Shown here in pieces: positions 32,501 through 45,875 of a DNA stretch of 64,000 nucleotides. The notes under the pieces are model-generated. The model was given only the letters and a program-made list of their open reading frames with translations, made no database searches and was not told the origin of the DNA. A program made the position numbers and the translations under genes. The stretch comes from Brachionus manjavacas (Eukaryota; Rotifera; Eurotatoria; Ploima; Brachionidae). Position 1 is the first letter of the stretch; each line of letters starts with the position of its first letter. The DNA lies in the NCBI GenBank assembly GCA_019054805.1, contig JAHQIY010000006.1, forward strand, positions 5,270,001 to 5,334,000. Reading direction: 5' to 3'.

Positions 32501-35500
32501 TATAAATTATTTTGAAGGATAGTCAAAAAAAACTGTTCTTTCTTCTCTCTATTTTCTATTTTAGCAACTAGACAAAAAATAATAATTTTTTTATTTGAGG
32601 TTAGAGTCGTATATGAAATAAAATTTAGAAAAACGGGACAAGTATCCTAGGCACAAAGCTAATAAACTATCAACTCACCCACACTTACACACACACACAC
32701 GCATACAAATAGAAATACTTTCAAAATATGTACTCTCGTTTAATTAGAAATTATTTTGAAATTTAGAAATAAAGAAATTCATCTCGTATGCTTGATAGCG
32801 AGAGTGTGTGTGTTTGGCAATCAGTTTGGCTGGCAATCGGTCCTGCTCAATATAAATGACAGACTTAATTTCATGAGGAATCAATTTTGTTTCAATTAAG
32901 TAAAAAAAAAGATTTTTTTCGCTCTTCTGAGAAACCTACATAAATTAATCGCTTTCTTTTCTTATTAATTTGTTTCGTTGCTTCAAATTTGAATATTTTC
33001 TCTTTTTTTCTTGCTGGTGCTTAAATTGCGAATATTTAATTTAATTTTGTTTTCGTTCTTCATTTGAAAAAAAACTCTTTGCTTTGTCTTGGAAAGATTG
33101 ATTAAAAAATTTACTGATTCATCGAGAGATTTTGAGCATAATAGAACAAAAGCCTGAAATTTACTAGCAATTCGTGCCAATCAATTCGAATCGGCTAAGA
33201 TCTTGTTCGAATCTTAAAATTTTCAATGCGACCATTTTTTAGTCTTACACTACTTGAGCGAAATTTTGATTCAAATTTTTGTTGCTGTTTATTAAGTAAA
33301 ATTCACGAATTACTTTTTTAATTGATTGAATTCAAAACTTGAGATTCGAATCTTTTTTATTGTTTCGATGAAATATTAGCTTGCAAAAAACGAGGTTTTT
33401 ATGCTAATAATTAATATCGATAAAAAAAAACTAAGCGTTTTTAAGTCAAATTTTAGTTGAACCTATTTTTTCTGCATACATATTACCATATTTGTTCGAA
33501 AGTGATTCTAAATAGAACTAATAGCGAAGCTTATCAATTTAAGAACATAGTCTTAGGCATAATTTTTCAAACAAGAACAAGGAAGTTCATGAATTAGAGT
33601 TTGAGAATCTAATTTTAAGGAAAAAATTAAATTCATAAGAACACTATTTAGAAAAAAAATCAATAATTCAGTCTTGAACAAAGTGCACTTTGACCAAATG
33701 ACCAGACCACATTTATTATTGAATGTTGTCAAATTTTCAGAAGCGCTCATCTAAATAAATAGTCTGCTATAACTTTGGGGAATAATTGTTTCTTTGAAAT
33801 TAGTATATTGAATAAAATTGTTGTCATTTATGTCAGCACTTGTGAATATGTAGAAATATTGAATCAAGCGCTTAGGAGCCTATTGACCTAAATTTTAAAT
33901 ATAAGCCAAACGAATTTTTAAGCTTTTTATTTTCTACGTGTTTGTATGCTTCATTTATTATTATGATATTTTTGCTAGAGAAAACAAACGCACTAGAATT
34001 TGAATAAAATGAAATCAATTTTTTTCGTCAACTTATTGAAAAATTAGCCTAAATTTTTAAATAAAAAATAATCAACAAAAAAAATATATTCGGTTATGTC
34101 ACATATGTGATATAACTGAAATGTGACATAAACAAATCTAAAATCGCCTGGTTACAAGAAAACGTTGTTGTATTGTTGTTCATGAATAATTGAAAATATT
34201 TAAAAGTAGCGATTCTGAGATTTTTATTTAGCGTCGATAACCAAACTAAGCCTAAATACATAATTTTGACATTTGTGTCTAATGATAATGAACGCACGAT
34301 CAAAAAAATAAAAATAAGTTGATCAATAGAAATATCCAGCATTTAAGTTAGATAAGGCTTAAATAGTAAATAAATGCATTTTAAGTTCTACATAATTAAA
34401 TTAACAAATTCTATGAACAATAACAAAAAAATAATAATTTTCTACTTTTGACGGGTCCCAAATTGCAACAAAAATTATAATTTGTGTCATTGGCACAATA
34501 AGTTTATCGGTGACAATCATGGATTTGAAAATGATAATTTCAATTTTTTCGAATTAGATCTACATGAGCAAACGATCCAATTTCCTTATCATCAAACAAA
34601 AAAAATACATTCGGTTCAAATTATGCTCATTTGGAAACAATGTTAATATTTTTCTTTCGCCCTATCCTATTTTATTCGTATGTTACTAATTCCACCGTAA
34701 ATATACTTATATTCAAACAAACATTTAAATAATTTCTAAACTAATTTTGCACATAGGCAAAAGCTCCATTTACAACAAAATTTTCTTAACTCTGAAGACT
34801 TGTTTTTGAGCTCTATTGATAATTTACTAATTCGAACTAGAAAAAACAAACTAAAATCAAAATTTAAAAAATCTAGAATTTTTTCTATAATTTCATGGCA
34901 TAATTTATTAATTTAATAAACTGTGATTAAAAAGAATTCAGCTCATGATCTAGTCTAGTTAAATATCTAAAAATCTGCAATAACCATGTATCTTTTGTTA
35001 AATGAACAGTAAAATTGGTTTCGGATTTTTTTAAAATTATTTAATAAGTTCCCATAAATATTTAAATACTTCCTGATTTGAACGAAAAGCAGATAACAAG
35101 CCTAAGGAAGGAATTTATCTAAATCGCTTTTTTTGTTATAAATATAGCAGCATGTATGTACGAGTACACTGAGATTTGATTATTTCTAATCATTTCTAAA
35201 AAATATTACTGCCTAGTGAAAAAATCTATCTTTTATTGAATTTAAAAAAATTTAATTTGAAAATTTATTTTCCAGGTCTTTTTATTGAGTCTTTTTACAA
35301 TTGAGGACATAAATGTTGTATCATGATTAAAAGTCAATCATAGATTTTTTTTCATTGTAAACTAATAATTTTCAAAAGATTGTCTCCCAATTATAGGCCA
35401 AGTCTAAAAATTTGAAACAACGACAAATAATAGTTATATCCGTCATTGAATTAATTTTCAAAAAATATTAAAAATTGTTATTATTTCATAGTTTGAAAGG

Positions 35501-36113
35501 TGTAAACTCCAAATTTTATCATTATACATAATCAAATATTTAAAAATAATTTTTAATATTACAAAATTAAAAAAAAATCACGTGATTTTCTCTTATCTTC
35601 TTAGTTTCATTTACATTCTATTGAATTCGATTTGTATCATAGGCTTAAAATCATAGAAAAATTTGGGAAAAAAAAATTACTTTTAAAAAGGGTCTTTAAA
35701 AGTATCACACAAATTTAAATAATCATAAGTCCACTGACTGGAAATGCGAAGATTTAGAAAAACAACAACTTATCAACCACTGCCTCTAGACACTAATCTA
35801 AGTGCTATTTGCCGAATATAAAAGCTTACAATTATTATAATTTTATTAAGTTAATTAAAAATTTTCTATGACGAGTGCGTTTAGTTTTCGTTTAAATTTT
35901 TTGTTTTGCCAAAAAAAAAACAACATTTCTTAGATATACAAATCAATATTTAATTTATGAAACTAGAAAATATCTAAACTTAACCTCCGTATAGCTAACT
36001 CTCAATTTAACCTGCCATTTTAACTCATTAACCATAAATTTTTTTGTGGTTAATAATTCTACTTATAGTCTACTAACCCAAACTTTTTTTAAAATAAATT
36101 TAAATGATCTTAC
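32501..36113. other. Upstream region / probable first intron of TLK
   Basis: No coding gene supported. Contains an interrupted (CA)n tract at about 32684-32702 and many A/T runs. A plausible acceptor (ctaaaatag, near 32565) just upstream of the TLK ATG suggests that part of this span is an intron within the 5' untranslated region. Confidence 0.4.
32684..32702. repeat. Interrupted CA microsatellite
   Basis: Reads cttacacacacacacacgca. Simple dinucleotide repeat upstream of the TLK start; a second GT-rich patch (gagtgtgtgtg) lies near 32802. Confidence 0.6.
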
Positions 36114-36233
36114 CTTGGCTAAAGGAAAAAATCATTCGACAACTAAATCCTCTGTGCAGTTTGGTTTAGTAGACAAAGAACTCTTTGGTGCTTGATCACC
36201 CGTAAAGCATACATTTGCGCTTGATTGCCAGCA
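36114..36233 (-). other. Candidate untranslated exon, likely 5' of TLK
   Basis: A 120-bp GC-richer block has a pyrimidine-rich acceptor (ttattttttag) before it and a consensus donor (gccaag-gtaagatc) after it on the minus strand. It lies 3.6 kb upstream of the TLK start codon on the same strand. One frame is open for 33 codons with three cysteines and then stops before the donor, so it is more likely untranslated than coding. Assignment to TLK rests on strand and position only. Confidence 0.4.
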
Positions 36234-39200
36234 CTAAAAAATAACATTCTCCTCTAGGCCAAATTTATTTAGCTAAATATTCCTATAAATCTTTACTTTT
36301 GATATGTCTGTCCTTAAAAAAATTAATAAAATAAAATTAAGAAAATTCTAAACAAAATTTTGAATTATTTAGGGAATCGATATTTTTTCACATTCTTTTG
36401 ATTCAAAAAGACAAGTTTGGATACTAGTATGAAAAAAGCTGCTAGACGCTAGCTGCTTGTTGTAAATATGACTGCAACAAAATCATCAACACCAAAAACT
36501 AATATGGCTGTCATTAAATTAAAAATTTTCGAACAGAACACAAACTTTAATCTGTAAATAATTTTAAACAATAGTAAATTTTTAATTTCTGTATAAAAAA
36601 AGAAAGCGAATAATTTTGAAAATAATTGGCATATTTAATTCTTTTTTGTCAATAGAAAAAAATCAGCTCGGTATTCGAGCACTGGCATTAATAAAAATAA
36701 GCTTGAATAAATCGTCACTAGAGATTGATTCCTTGTAATTCAATATATCAATCGAAATTTTACTTTCTATTTTTCTTTCTCCATTTGCTCTCTCTCTTTT
36801 TCTCTTTCAGTTACTTGCGATCTAATTCTGTATAAACTAAATTTTATTAGTTTATCATCTAACAACACAACAACCAAAAAACGAAAATTCCTTCAACACT
36901 ATTAACAAAAAAAACTAGCAATACTAAAATTCTAATCATAATGAATGTCGAGATGCGATGATTCTCAATCAAAAAATAAAAAGAAACATAATTATTTTAA
37001 TTTTTTATTTATATTAATTTTGTAATTAATTGCTTTGGCCAATGATAATGTATGCGAATTAGTAAAGCTCGACGAATTTACCCCGCTGAATTTCTGCTCT
37101 CTTCAAGTATCATAATTCGATTGAAAATAAATCCTATCAATATTTTTGTTTCTTTAAAAGCATATTCCCTAAATTATAATTTAACATATGATTTTTTGTC
37201 ACTAGTCCTCTTCAGCTAATTAAAAAAAATTTCAACTCATACCACTCAATGTTCAACTAGCCCCAATATTTCATCAGATAAATTTTTTGTCATATTTGTA
37301 GTTCTAACACATCCTAGCTTTGCTGACAAAAAAAAAAAAATTATTAAAACTTTTTAAATATGACTATTTTACGCTATCGAGGATAATGCATTGTTTTATC
37401 TCGAGTCTTAAGTCTAAAAATAGCTGCTCAAATTTTTAATTTACTTTTATGATTATTGAATTTTTTTCCATTCATTTCACAGAAGTAAATTGAACTTACA
37501 TTTCTTGGCAAATTTTAATGCCAGTTAGGTAATATTTAACAATCCAAGCTGACTTAATTTGCTATAACTGTAGTGATGATAGTACTATCTAGTTTAAAGC
37601 GAAATAAATAATAAATCAATATTCAATAATTTTTTAATAAGCAAAATAATTAAATAAATGAATAGAACGAACTTTGGTTGATTGAAAAAGATAAAAAAAG
37701 AAGTATGCTAAGATTTGCCAAGCTTGATTTAATAAAAAAAATTGCTTAGCTGTAGCATTAAACTTAACATATTTAAACATTTAATTTAGAAAAGATAACA
37801 TTCATCATTTGTTCTTGGAGTAGAAAAGTAAAAAATTTAAATTTAACTTAAAACTGAGCATACCTGAAAATTTTGTTGTCTAATTAAAACAACAAAAAAA
37901 ATTGATTCACATTTGGTAAGCCAAAACATGACAAAAAGAGTCAAGAATAACTTAGGTTACAGAGCCCAAGCGGAAAATAAGCTGTTTAAATTTTTGCCAA
38001 GTGTTGCCAATAAAAACACAAATTAAGCAAGTAACTAAACGAGTTCGATTATGCGTTTTTCTTTTTCATTTATTACAAAGTAAAAAAATTTAGCTTTCAT
38101 TTAATTAAAAATTAAACGCAAATCTTTAAAATATTTAGTACCACTATAATTTATGTATTTTGTGTCTAATCAGTTAATCGAAGCAGAATCCATAATTGAT
38201 TAAAACAAAATGTAATCTTTTATAAGTTAGATCGGTGATATGCTTACATAAGCCTTGCAAAAATTTCAATTTAATTTGAAATAATTATTCAACTTTTTTT
38301 TATCAGCCTTTTTGTTACGTGTTGCTAAAATTTTAAAAAAATATCATAAATCCAAATGAATTAAAAAAATAATTAAGGTTACACATATAATTCAGTTTAT
38401 TACTAATGACACTTAACACATAACAAAAAAATTCTTCTTAACTCCGCAAAAAATGGACCAAACTTTTGGCCGTATTTTTTTTCTTCAAATAATCCTAAAC
38501 TTCTTGAAACATCTTAGCTCCGAGGTTGGAAATTTTGAATTTCACAGATTCGTCTAATTTTTTGTTGTTTTCGTCTAAAAATACATGAAAATATTATGCT
38601 TTTCTATTGATTTATTTAATTTAAACATCTCTATTAAACAAGTCAGTTTGAATATTAGAATTAGCTGAAAAAAATTGGTAGTCAAGACACAAAATTAAAG
38701 AAAAACTTCTTAGCTGTTTAAATGAATTGAGAGCATTCGTGTTGTAATTTAAATCGCATTTTAAAACCCTTCTCTAAATTTGTATGTTCGTAATTCAGGT
38801 CAAAAATATTAAGACTCGGTTAGCTAAATTAAAACAAACTTAGTAATAATAAAGTGATTATTAATTATAATAATCGTGGCTTTATTCATAACTTGAAGTT
38901 CTTGTTGTGCCTCTTCAGCTCAAATTTGATTAAAATCAATTTTAATGCCACTTTTCAATTAGACTTTTCAAAAATTTGATTCATACAAAACCTCATCCGT
39001 CGAATAAATTTGCTCTTCTCTCTCTTTTTTTTTTAATTTATTTTAATTTTCAAAAAGATGAAAACAACATTTAAAACAAATATTCCCTGATAAAATTTTT
39101 TTGTTGAGATATTTGCCAAGAATAATTTACATAAAAGACTGATTTTTGAATCAAAATGCGACTCGGAAGAGAGCAATTGACAATAGAAATTGAAATTCAC

Positions 39201-39727
39201 AGCTTGAGGAAACCATGGTTATGAGGACCAAAATATTATGATATTTTACTAAAGACTATCTTTGATCGAAAAAAAAATTGTTTGAAATATGTCAGAAATA
39301 AAGAGTAAAACATCCACAAATTTTAGTAGAGATTTTCATAAAATTAAGGTGTTCTAATTAGATGAACTTAGCATTTTAGTAAATAATAATACAAAACTGA
39401 GAGAAGAAGAAAAAAAATCATAATTTAGCAATTGATAAAAGAAACAAAAATCTTTATTTAAAAAAATTGAGGATAACCCTCTTCAAGCCAAAATAACTTT
39501 TTTGAATTATTTATATTTGCGTTGGGTCATGTTCGCTCTAGGCCTCAAACTAAAGTAAGAAAAAGATGATTTTATTTCGAATATCTAAAATTAAATTTTA
39601 CCGAAATTATAATCCATACGCATCAAATCTAAATAAAAAATTGCACCAAAATTATGTTGACCTAAAGGTTATGAAAATTTTGCTTTTAAATTTTAAATCA
39701 AAAACAAAACTTCAAAATTTCATTTAA
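36234..39727. other. Intergenic, nothing recognised
   Basis: AT-rich region between the head-to-head TLK and homocysteine methyltransferase genes. No reading frame, RNA gene or repeat family could be supported. Confidence 0.45.
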
Positions 39728-40923
39728 ATGTCCAAGCAAAAGAGAATAACAATTTTAGACGGAGGTCTAAGTACTGAACTTGTTAGATTGGGATTTAACC
39801 CTGCAGTATATTTGACGACAAGATATAAAACTAAATTCTAAATTTGTTCAATAATCAAGGATACTAAACTATGGACTGGGAAATCGATTTTGGATCGACC
39901 AGATCTTTTAAAGCAAGCGCATTTGAAGTAATAATAAAATTTTAAATTTTTGTTTTATTTTTTATTAGAATTTTTTAGTTTTATAAAAAGCGGAGCTGAA
40001 GTTATCACAACCGCGTCTTATCAACTGAGCATTGAACTAATAAAACAAGAGTTAAAATGTTCCGAGCTGGAGGCAAAAAATTTGATTAAAAAATCTGTCC
40101 AAATAGTAAGAGAAGCAATCAACGAAGCAAATGGTAAATAATTAAGAAAAAATTGAATTCATTTTTAGGATTTTAAATTTGTTAAATAATTGAAAACAAA
40201 GAGCAAAATGTTTTGATAGCAGGCTCTGTAGGTCCATATGGAGCATGCCTTTGTGATGGATCTGAATTTCGAGGAGACTATGTCCACAATCTTACCGAAG
40301 AAGTAATCTTTTATTGATATTATTTTAGCATTTGGAGATTAAAAATTTTAGTTTTTGGTCGAATGGCATAGACCTAGACTTGAATATCTTTTGGAAGAAA
40401 AGGTCGACTTGATTGCAATAGAAACTATACCTTCAATTAAGGAGGCAAGTGCAATTTTAACTTTAATTTCAAATTATCCAAATGTTAGAGCTTGGCTATC
40501 GTTTTCATGCAAAGATGAATCCGAATTATGCATTGGAGACAAGTTTAGTAAAGCTTATCGTTTCTTTGAAAATAACCAGCAGTTAATAGCCATCGGAATT
40601 AACTGCACTCTTCCAAAGTATATTACAAGTCTTCTTGAGTCTGTTTTGAAGGAAAATAAAGCTAGCAAGCCGTTTATAGTTTATCCGAACGATGCCAAAA
40701 GATGGGTTGAGGACTATTCAAAGTAAATTTGAAAATAATTTAGCAAAATTAACTAATAATGTTTTCTTTTAGATATCTTAGTGATGATGATGAGGATCCA
40801 TTTGAACCAGTGTTAGAGGCCATACCGAAATGGATAGAGTTGGGCGCAGAATATATCGGCGGTTGCTGTAACATACATTCTGAAAATTTGAGACAAATTA
40901 AAGATTTATTTAAAGCATCCTAA
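39728..40923 (+). CDS. Homocysteine S-methyltransferase
   Basis: Six exons: 39728-39805, 39860-39927, 39979-40133, 40202-40302, 40352-40722, 40773-40923. This gives 307 aa, with introns of 49-68 bp. It starts [14 protein letters not shown], continues [47 protein letters not shown] and SFSCKD. The zinc-binding cysteines of the family are in GINCT and GGCCN. Length and motif order fit the stand-alone cytosolic enzymes (bacterial MmuM, plant HMT) that move a methyl group from S-methylmethionine or S-adenosylmethionine to homocysteine to make methionine. The preferred donor cannot be told from sequence. Only 177 bp separate it from the next gene. Confidence 0.93.
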
Positions 40924-41100
40924 AATTTAATTAGAAAAAAAAATTTTAAAGTAAAGTTTTTAATGATTAATTTTTTTTATTTTCGATTTCCATGGATATT
41001 AATTTATTTTTGAAAATTCTTAAAATTTAGAGCAGTTTAAATACGAAAATATATATTCGTCGAGTCAGTAATTTATTCTAAATTTATCGACTGGGAAAAA

Positions 41101-44100
41101 ATGAGCATTGAAAATTCTAATGACATTGAGTTAAATTTAGACTTGAATTACATTAGTTGTTCAACAACAGCATTGATTAGGGAGTATTTGGCTCGAAAAG
41201 TAACACAATTTTTATCTGGTTTAGGCTTTTTTTTAGAAATTTATTTTTTTTTTGAAAGGGTTTACGTAAAACTTTAGAAAAGTTTGACGAAGAAAATTCT
41301 GAAAAAGCTTCTGAAAATATTAATAGCCGATCTAAACTGGTCGAATTTTTGAACATACAAAACATATACGAAAAAAATAAAGTATTGAAAATAATACTTT
41401 TCTTACAAAAAAAATTAAGAAAATTTAAATTTAGACTTTAAAAAGCTCGTTTAAAACAATTCTAGAGCTATTGATAAGTTATCATTCGGAAAAATTTAAA
41501 AACCAAAAAAAGAATTTTGACAAAAAAATAGATTTTGAAATGGGTTCAAAAAAAAGCTTTATGGACAAGTCTGATATTAAAAAAAAAAGTAAAAAAAACT
41601 TTTTATTAAAAAGTTTAAAAGCTGTTTTTGTTAAGTGAATGATCTCAAAATCGATGATGCCGATGAAGGAGAACTTACTGGAGGCAACGAAAAAAGAATT
41701 GATTCCAAAAATTTCAATGATAAAGAGAGCGGTGTGCATAAAATTAGTAAAATTTCAAGAAGATCCAACAATGTAAATGCGTCGAATATAGATTTTAATC
41801 AAAAAAAACCGGAACCAAAAAAAGATGATTTGAATTCTGACAATAACAAAAAAGAAACGTTCAATTTTCAAAAATTTCTTGCAAAGTCTGATTCAAAAGG
41901 TCATTCTTCATCAGATAATCTAAAAGAATTGAGTTCTGCATCAGAATTTATCACAAAACCTATAGACTTTGAAACAGCTAAAGTAATAAATAAAAAATTT
42001 GAAAATGAATTTTAATTTTTTTAGAGTTTAAGAGATTTAATTTTTGGAAGCTTAAATCAAACTTTTAATGATGAATGGAAAATTCAAAATTTGAAATTTT
42101 GTGATTTTGCAAAGTTGAGATTTGGTTTGGTTCAAAAAAAAGGTGGTCCATGTGGTGTTCTGGCTGCTATTCAAAGTTATGTCCTGTTAGAACTTATATT
42201 TGCAAATGCTGATGATCCTCCTGTTGATTTAAACCTAATGTATAAAAATTTACAAAAAATTTTTTTTCTAAACTATTCAATTCAAGATTTAATCCCAACA
42301 AAGCTAATCGACTAAAAGCTCTGGCAAAAGCTTTGGCAAAAATTTTGTGGAAATGTGGTAAAAACTCGCAAGCAGTGATTGCTAGTCCGACCTCAAAAGC
42401 TAACTTTCCGCCTAGTGGAAGGTATCGAACTGATGGATTTACCGAAACAGTAAATTCAAAGAAATAAAAAAAAAAAATTTTGAGAGACTAAAATTTAGAT
42501 TAATCTCCTTGAATTTACAAACTACCAAAACTTGGAGAATTATTTGATAAAAAACATAGAACTCTTTGAACAAGAGCGGACCTATGGATGCATAATGGTA
42601 CTCTATTCAGCTATATTTTCTCGGACATTTGATCAGTGAATAAAAAACTTAGACAGTTAAAAAAATTTATTTTTTTATTTTTTTTAGGATAAAAAAAGAT
42701 ATGGACGATGTCAATACAAAATTGATGGGTAAACATGGCTATTGTTCAATAGAGATGGTAAATTTGTTAATCCATGGCCGGGCTGTCTCAAATGTTTTTA
42801 ATGATTCGGCAATGGTTGATCAATTAGAGCTTAGAGGTCCGGATAAAAGAAATGATGTAGGATTATTATCTTTGTTCGAGCACTATAAATCTTGCGAGGT
42901 TGGATCATACTACAAAACGCCAAAATATCCAATTTGGGTTGTTTGTTCTGAGTCTCATTTTAGCGTTTTGTTTGCTTTAAGAAAAGATATACTAAATGAT
43001 TGGAAAGCTGAAAGCAAATTTGATCTGTATTACTATGATGGTTTAGCTGGACAAAATGAACAAATTAGATTAACAATTTGTAAGTCAATTGAAAATCTCA
43101 TTTACATCTATGGCTTTCAATCTTCAATTTTAATTAAATTTTTATAAAAATCGGAAGAGTCAAGTTAAGAGCAGAAACAGGAGCACTCTGCAGAATGATA
43201 ATAAAATTTTGTTTTTTAATGCTAAAAATACAGTTAAAGTCGTTTAAACTGTTAAAAAATTTTTTAGATCAAATTTCAGCCTCTGCGAAAAATGTTGATT
43301 ATTAAGAATTTAGGGCAAAAATTTTTGGGAATTTTATATCAAATTTGGGATATCAAAAATAAATACGCCTTTTTAAAATGGCATGAAAAGCTTAGAAAAT
43401 ATGCAGATTTTGTTGCAAAGGCTCAATTATTGTAAACCTTAAAAAATACCATTATTTTTCCTTTTTGTAGAATTGAGCAAATTAAATGTTTTTTTACTTT
43501 TGTAAATTTAAATAAAGATTCCTTAAATTGCATAAAATTAGGACATTGTGGTTTTTAAAACAAAATCAGAATATCTTTATTCATTAATTATGTGTCTGAA
43601 AGAATTTTTAAGCTTAAGAATTTTCAAATTGTATGATCAAAATCTGTATTTAATATTTTGTAAAAAATTCTTCAAAATTAATCATTTTATCAAAATTATT
43701 CATGAATTATTGAAATGAGTTCAAACTCCAGTTTAATATTAGTAAAATTAGACTAAGAGAATTTTGATTGAATTGTAATATTGAAAAATTGAAAGTTAAT
43801 AAATTTAAAAAAATCCAGATTTTTACGAAGCATAGCATATTTTATCTGATAGAATGTACATAGGCAGTGTTAAGCTTTTGAAAAAATATTCATGAGTTTT
43901 TTTCAATTTTCTAAAACTCACATTGTCTTAGATTAGGCAGGTTTATTAAAATTTATATAAATTATAGTAAGAGCCATAGGTTGATATTTAATTTATATTT
44001 TATATTTTGATTGTTGTTAATTTTAATTAAAAAGCAAGCAAGTCATATCAACCCACAAAGCCATCATTTTTCGATGAAATACTTCAGAATAAAAAAGGCG

Positions 44101-44243
44101 ATAAAAAAGAGCTGATTCCTCCACTTGAGCTTGTAGTTAAAACCAAGTAAAATTTTAATCATTTAAAAAAAATCAAACTTATTTTTGCGATTAGGTGGAA
44201 AAATGCTTATGTTGACTGGAATTCAACAGATCCAATTCTTTAA
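41101..44243 (+). CDS. MINDY4: MINDY4-type lysine-48 deubiquitinase with LisH domain
   Basis: Ten exons: 41101-41199, 41259-41381, 41435-41588, 41636-41982, 42025-42239, 42287-42449, 42499-42635, 42688-43079, 44035-44146, 44195-44243. This gives 596 aa, and all phases fit. The N-terminus has a LisH motif ([16 protein letters not shown]) followed by a Lys/Ser/Asn-rich linker. The MINDY catalytic domain starts near residue 242. Catalytic Cys is in [14 protein letters not shown] (about 284) and catalytic His in [10 protein letters not shown] (about 503). Other anchors are [51 protein letters not shown] and [22 protein letters not shown] at the end. MINDY enzymes trim K48-linked ubiquitin chains. 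The eighth intron is 955 bp; the others are 42-59 bp. Confidence 0.93.
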
Positions 44244-44296
44244 AAAACCTTCTTCAAATGCTTTGTAAATTAAGACTTAACTGTGATTTTTTTTGA

Positions 44297-44302
44297 AATA
44301 AA
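44297..44302 (+). terminator. Polyadenylation signal of MINDY4 gene
   Basis: AATAAA 54 bp after the stop codon at 44243, in the short gap before the next gene. Assigned by position and consensus. Confidence 0.45.
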
Positions 44303-44511
44303 AATTCTGGCTGCAAACAATCTTTTAATCTTTTAAAAAATTATTTTTTCTTAAAGTTTATTTTGCATTGACAATAACCTGATTAGAAACATAAATCTAG
44401 AAATACTAAACAATGACGAATTATCCAAAATTTTTCAAAAAAAAATGAGCATAAAATATTACATTTTTTAATTATTGATTCTATCAAAAAAGTAAATTTA
44501 AAAATAATTAC

Positions 44512-45204
44512 ATGATGGCGAGCGATATTTTAAGGAATTATGAACAGCAATTCGGAGTTTTGTGTGCCGATATTACCAATAAAATATCAACATCGGTCAA
44601 TTCCTCGGACAAAACTGGCTCAATTACAACCATTGAAAGTTTGTTTCAAGAAGCAATGGAAATAATCGAACAAATGGAGCTTGAAATAAGGGATGCCAAC
44701 TCGTCTAAAAGAAGGACTCAGGAACAAAAAGATAAATATTTGAATATTATTAATAGTTATAAAGGCGAATTATCTCAATTAGAGAAAGAATTTGATCGCC
44801 AGGTGAGAAATAAAGGTTCCAAAACGGGTTCAAATGCCAATTTTGAAATTCAGTTAAGCGAAAATAATCCAGAAGACTGTGAATTGTTTGATCTGAAACG
44901 AAAAAATACAGAAAGCCTCAATAAAATGAACAGAAATTTGGAAAATGGTTACAAAATGGTACTGGAGTCGGAAGAAACTGGAAATAACATTTTAAGTGAT
45001 CTATTTGGGCAAAGAGAACAGATGCAACGAGCTAGAGATCGAATGAGAGAGGTAAACAGTAATTTAGGAAAATCAAGCCGAGTTGTTAGCGCTATGACTC
45101 GTAAAGCTCTTCAAAACAAATTTATTTTATTCGGAATGATTGTTTTTTTGATTTTGACCATAATTTTTGTCATTTATCTTGTAATTAAGAAAAAATTGAG
45201 CTAA
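44512..45204 (+). CDS. VTI1A: Vti1a-like Qb-SNARE
   Basis: Single exon, 230 aa. The N-terminal half is helical, with FEQQF-type start (ILRNYEQQF), then a helical bundle with KRRTQEQKDKYLNII. The SNARE motif covers about residues 130-195, including NGYKMVLESEETGNNIL and DLFGQREQMQRARDRM with the central-layer Gln in GQRE. The NLGKSSRVVSAMTRKALQNK segment before the membrane anchor is typical of Vti1. A single C-terminal transmembrane helix (about 203-225) is followed by KKKLS. Vti1a works in Golgi-endosome membrane fusion with syntaxin partners. NLGKSSR favours the a form over the b form. Confidence 0.92.
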   Translation: MMASDILRNYEQQFGVLCADITNKISTSVNSSDKTGSITTIESLFQEAMEIIEQMELEIRDANSSKRRTQEQKDKYLNIINSYKGELSQLEKEFDRQVRNKGSKTGSNANFEIQLSENNPEDCELFDLKRKNTESLNKMNRNLENGYKMVLESEETGNNILSDLFGQREQMQRARDRMREVNSNLGKSSRVVSAMTRKALQNKFILFGMIVFLILTIIFVIYLVIKKKLS

Positions 45205-45875
45205 ATCTCCGATTTTGTAATTTTATTTAATTAATTTATAAATTTTGTCCCAAATTTTTGAATAATAAATTTGTGCTTCATCTAAAATAAAATATAAAAA
45301 TATCCTCAAAAAATTTATTTAATTGATTGTTTTATCTTACAGGTTTTTGCTTATAGAAGTGAAATTGAAAAAAAAAATATAATCCTCTGTAAATGGAACC
45401 AACATTAGCACTAATCAAGAGAAAAATTAAATTCTTAGAAAATTCGTAAAATTAAAAACTTTTCTAATTTATTTTTTCAAATGTAGGGCTAATAGCTAAG
45501 TATGAATAATGACCCTAGCGCATTTTTAATGGTAGATACACAATTTATCTTTCTTTATTTTTGCTTTTTTTAATATTAATTTGGTAGGACCAAGGTAAGT
45601 ATGGAATGGTCGTTAAGCTCCTTTTTAGTCCCATGTTGAATAGCTTTGATAGTATTAAAATATAAATAAACATATTTTTGAACTGTTCAAATTTATCGTT
45701 TAATATAATTGATTTTAAATGTAATAATCAAAAGGCATAATATGAGCATTGTGCGCAGAAAACTCCATTACTATCTAAATTTAAAAAAAAAGCTATGAAA
45801 TTATCAAAACCTATTTTAGGTATTTTCATGATAGATAAAATGGTTTCGCTGATTATTGTTTTGAAAAAACGATAT
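45205..45875. other. Intergenic, downstream of VTI1A
   Basis: Contains AATAAA at 45264-45269, a likely polyadenylation signal for VTI1A. The rest is AT-rich with no gene recognised. Confidence 0.45.

Noticed and set aside
34091..34114. Short palindrome gttatgtcacatatgtgatataac
   Set aside because: Only a 10-bp arm with a mismatch and no repeats or gene nearby; expected by chance in a desert this size.
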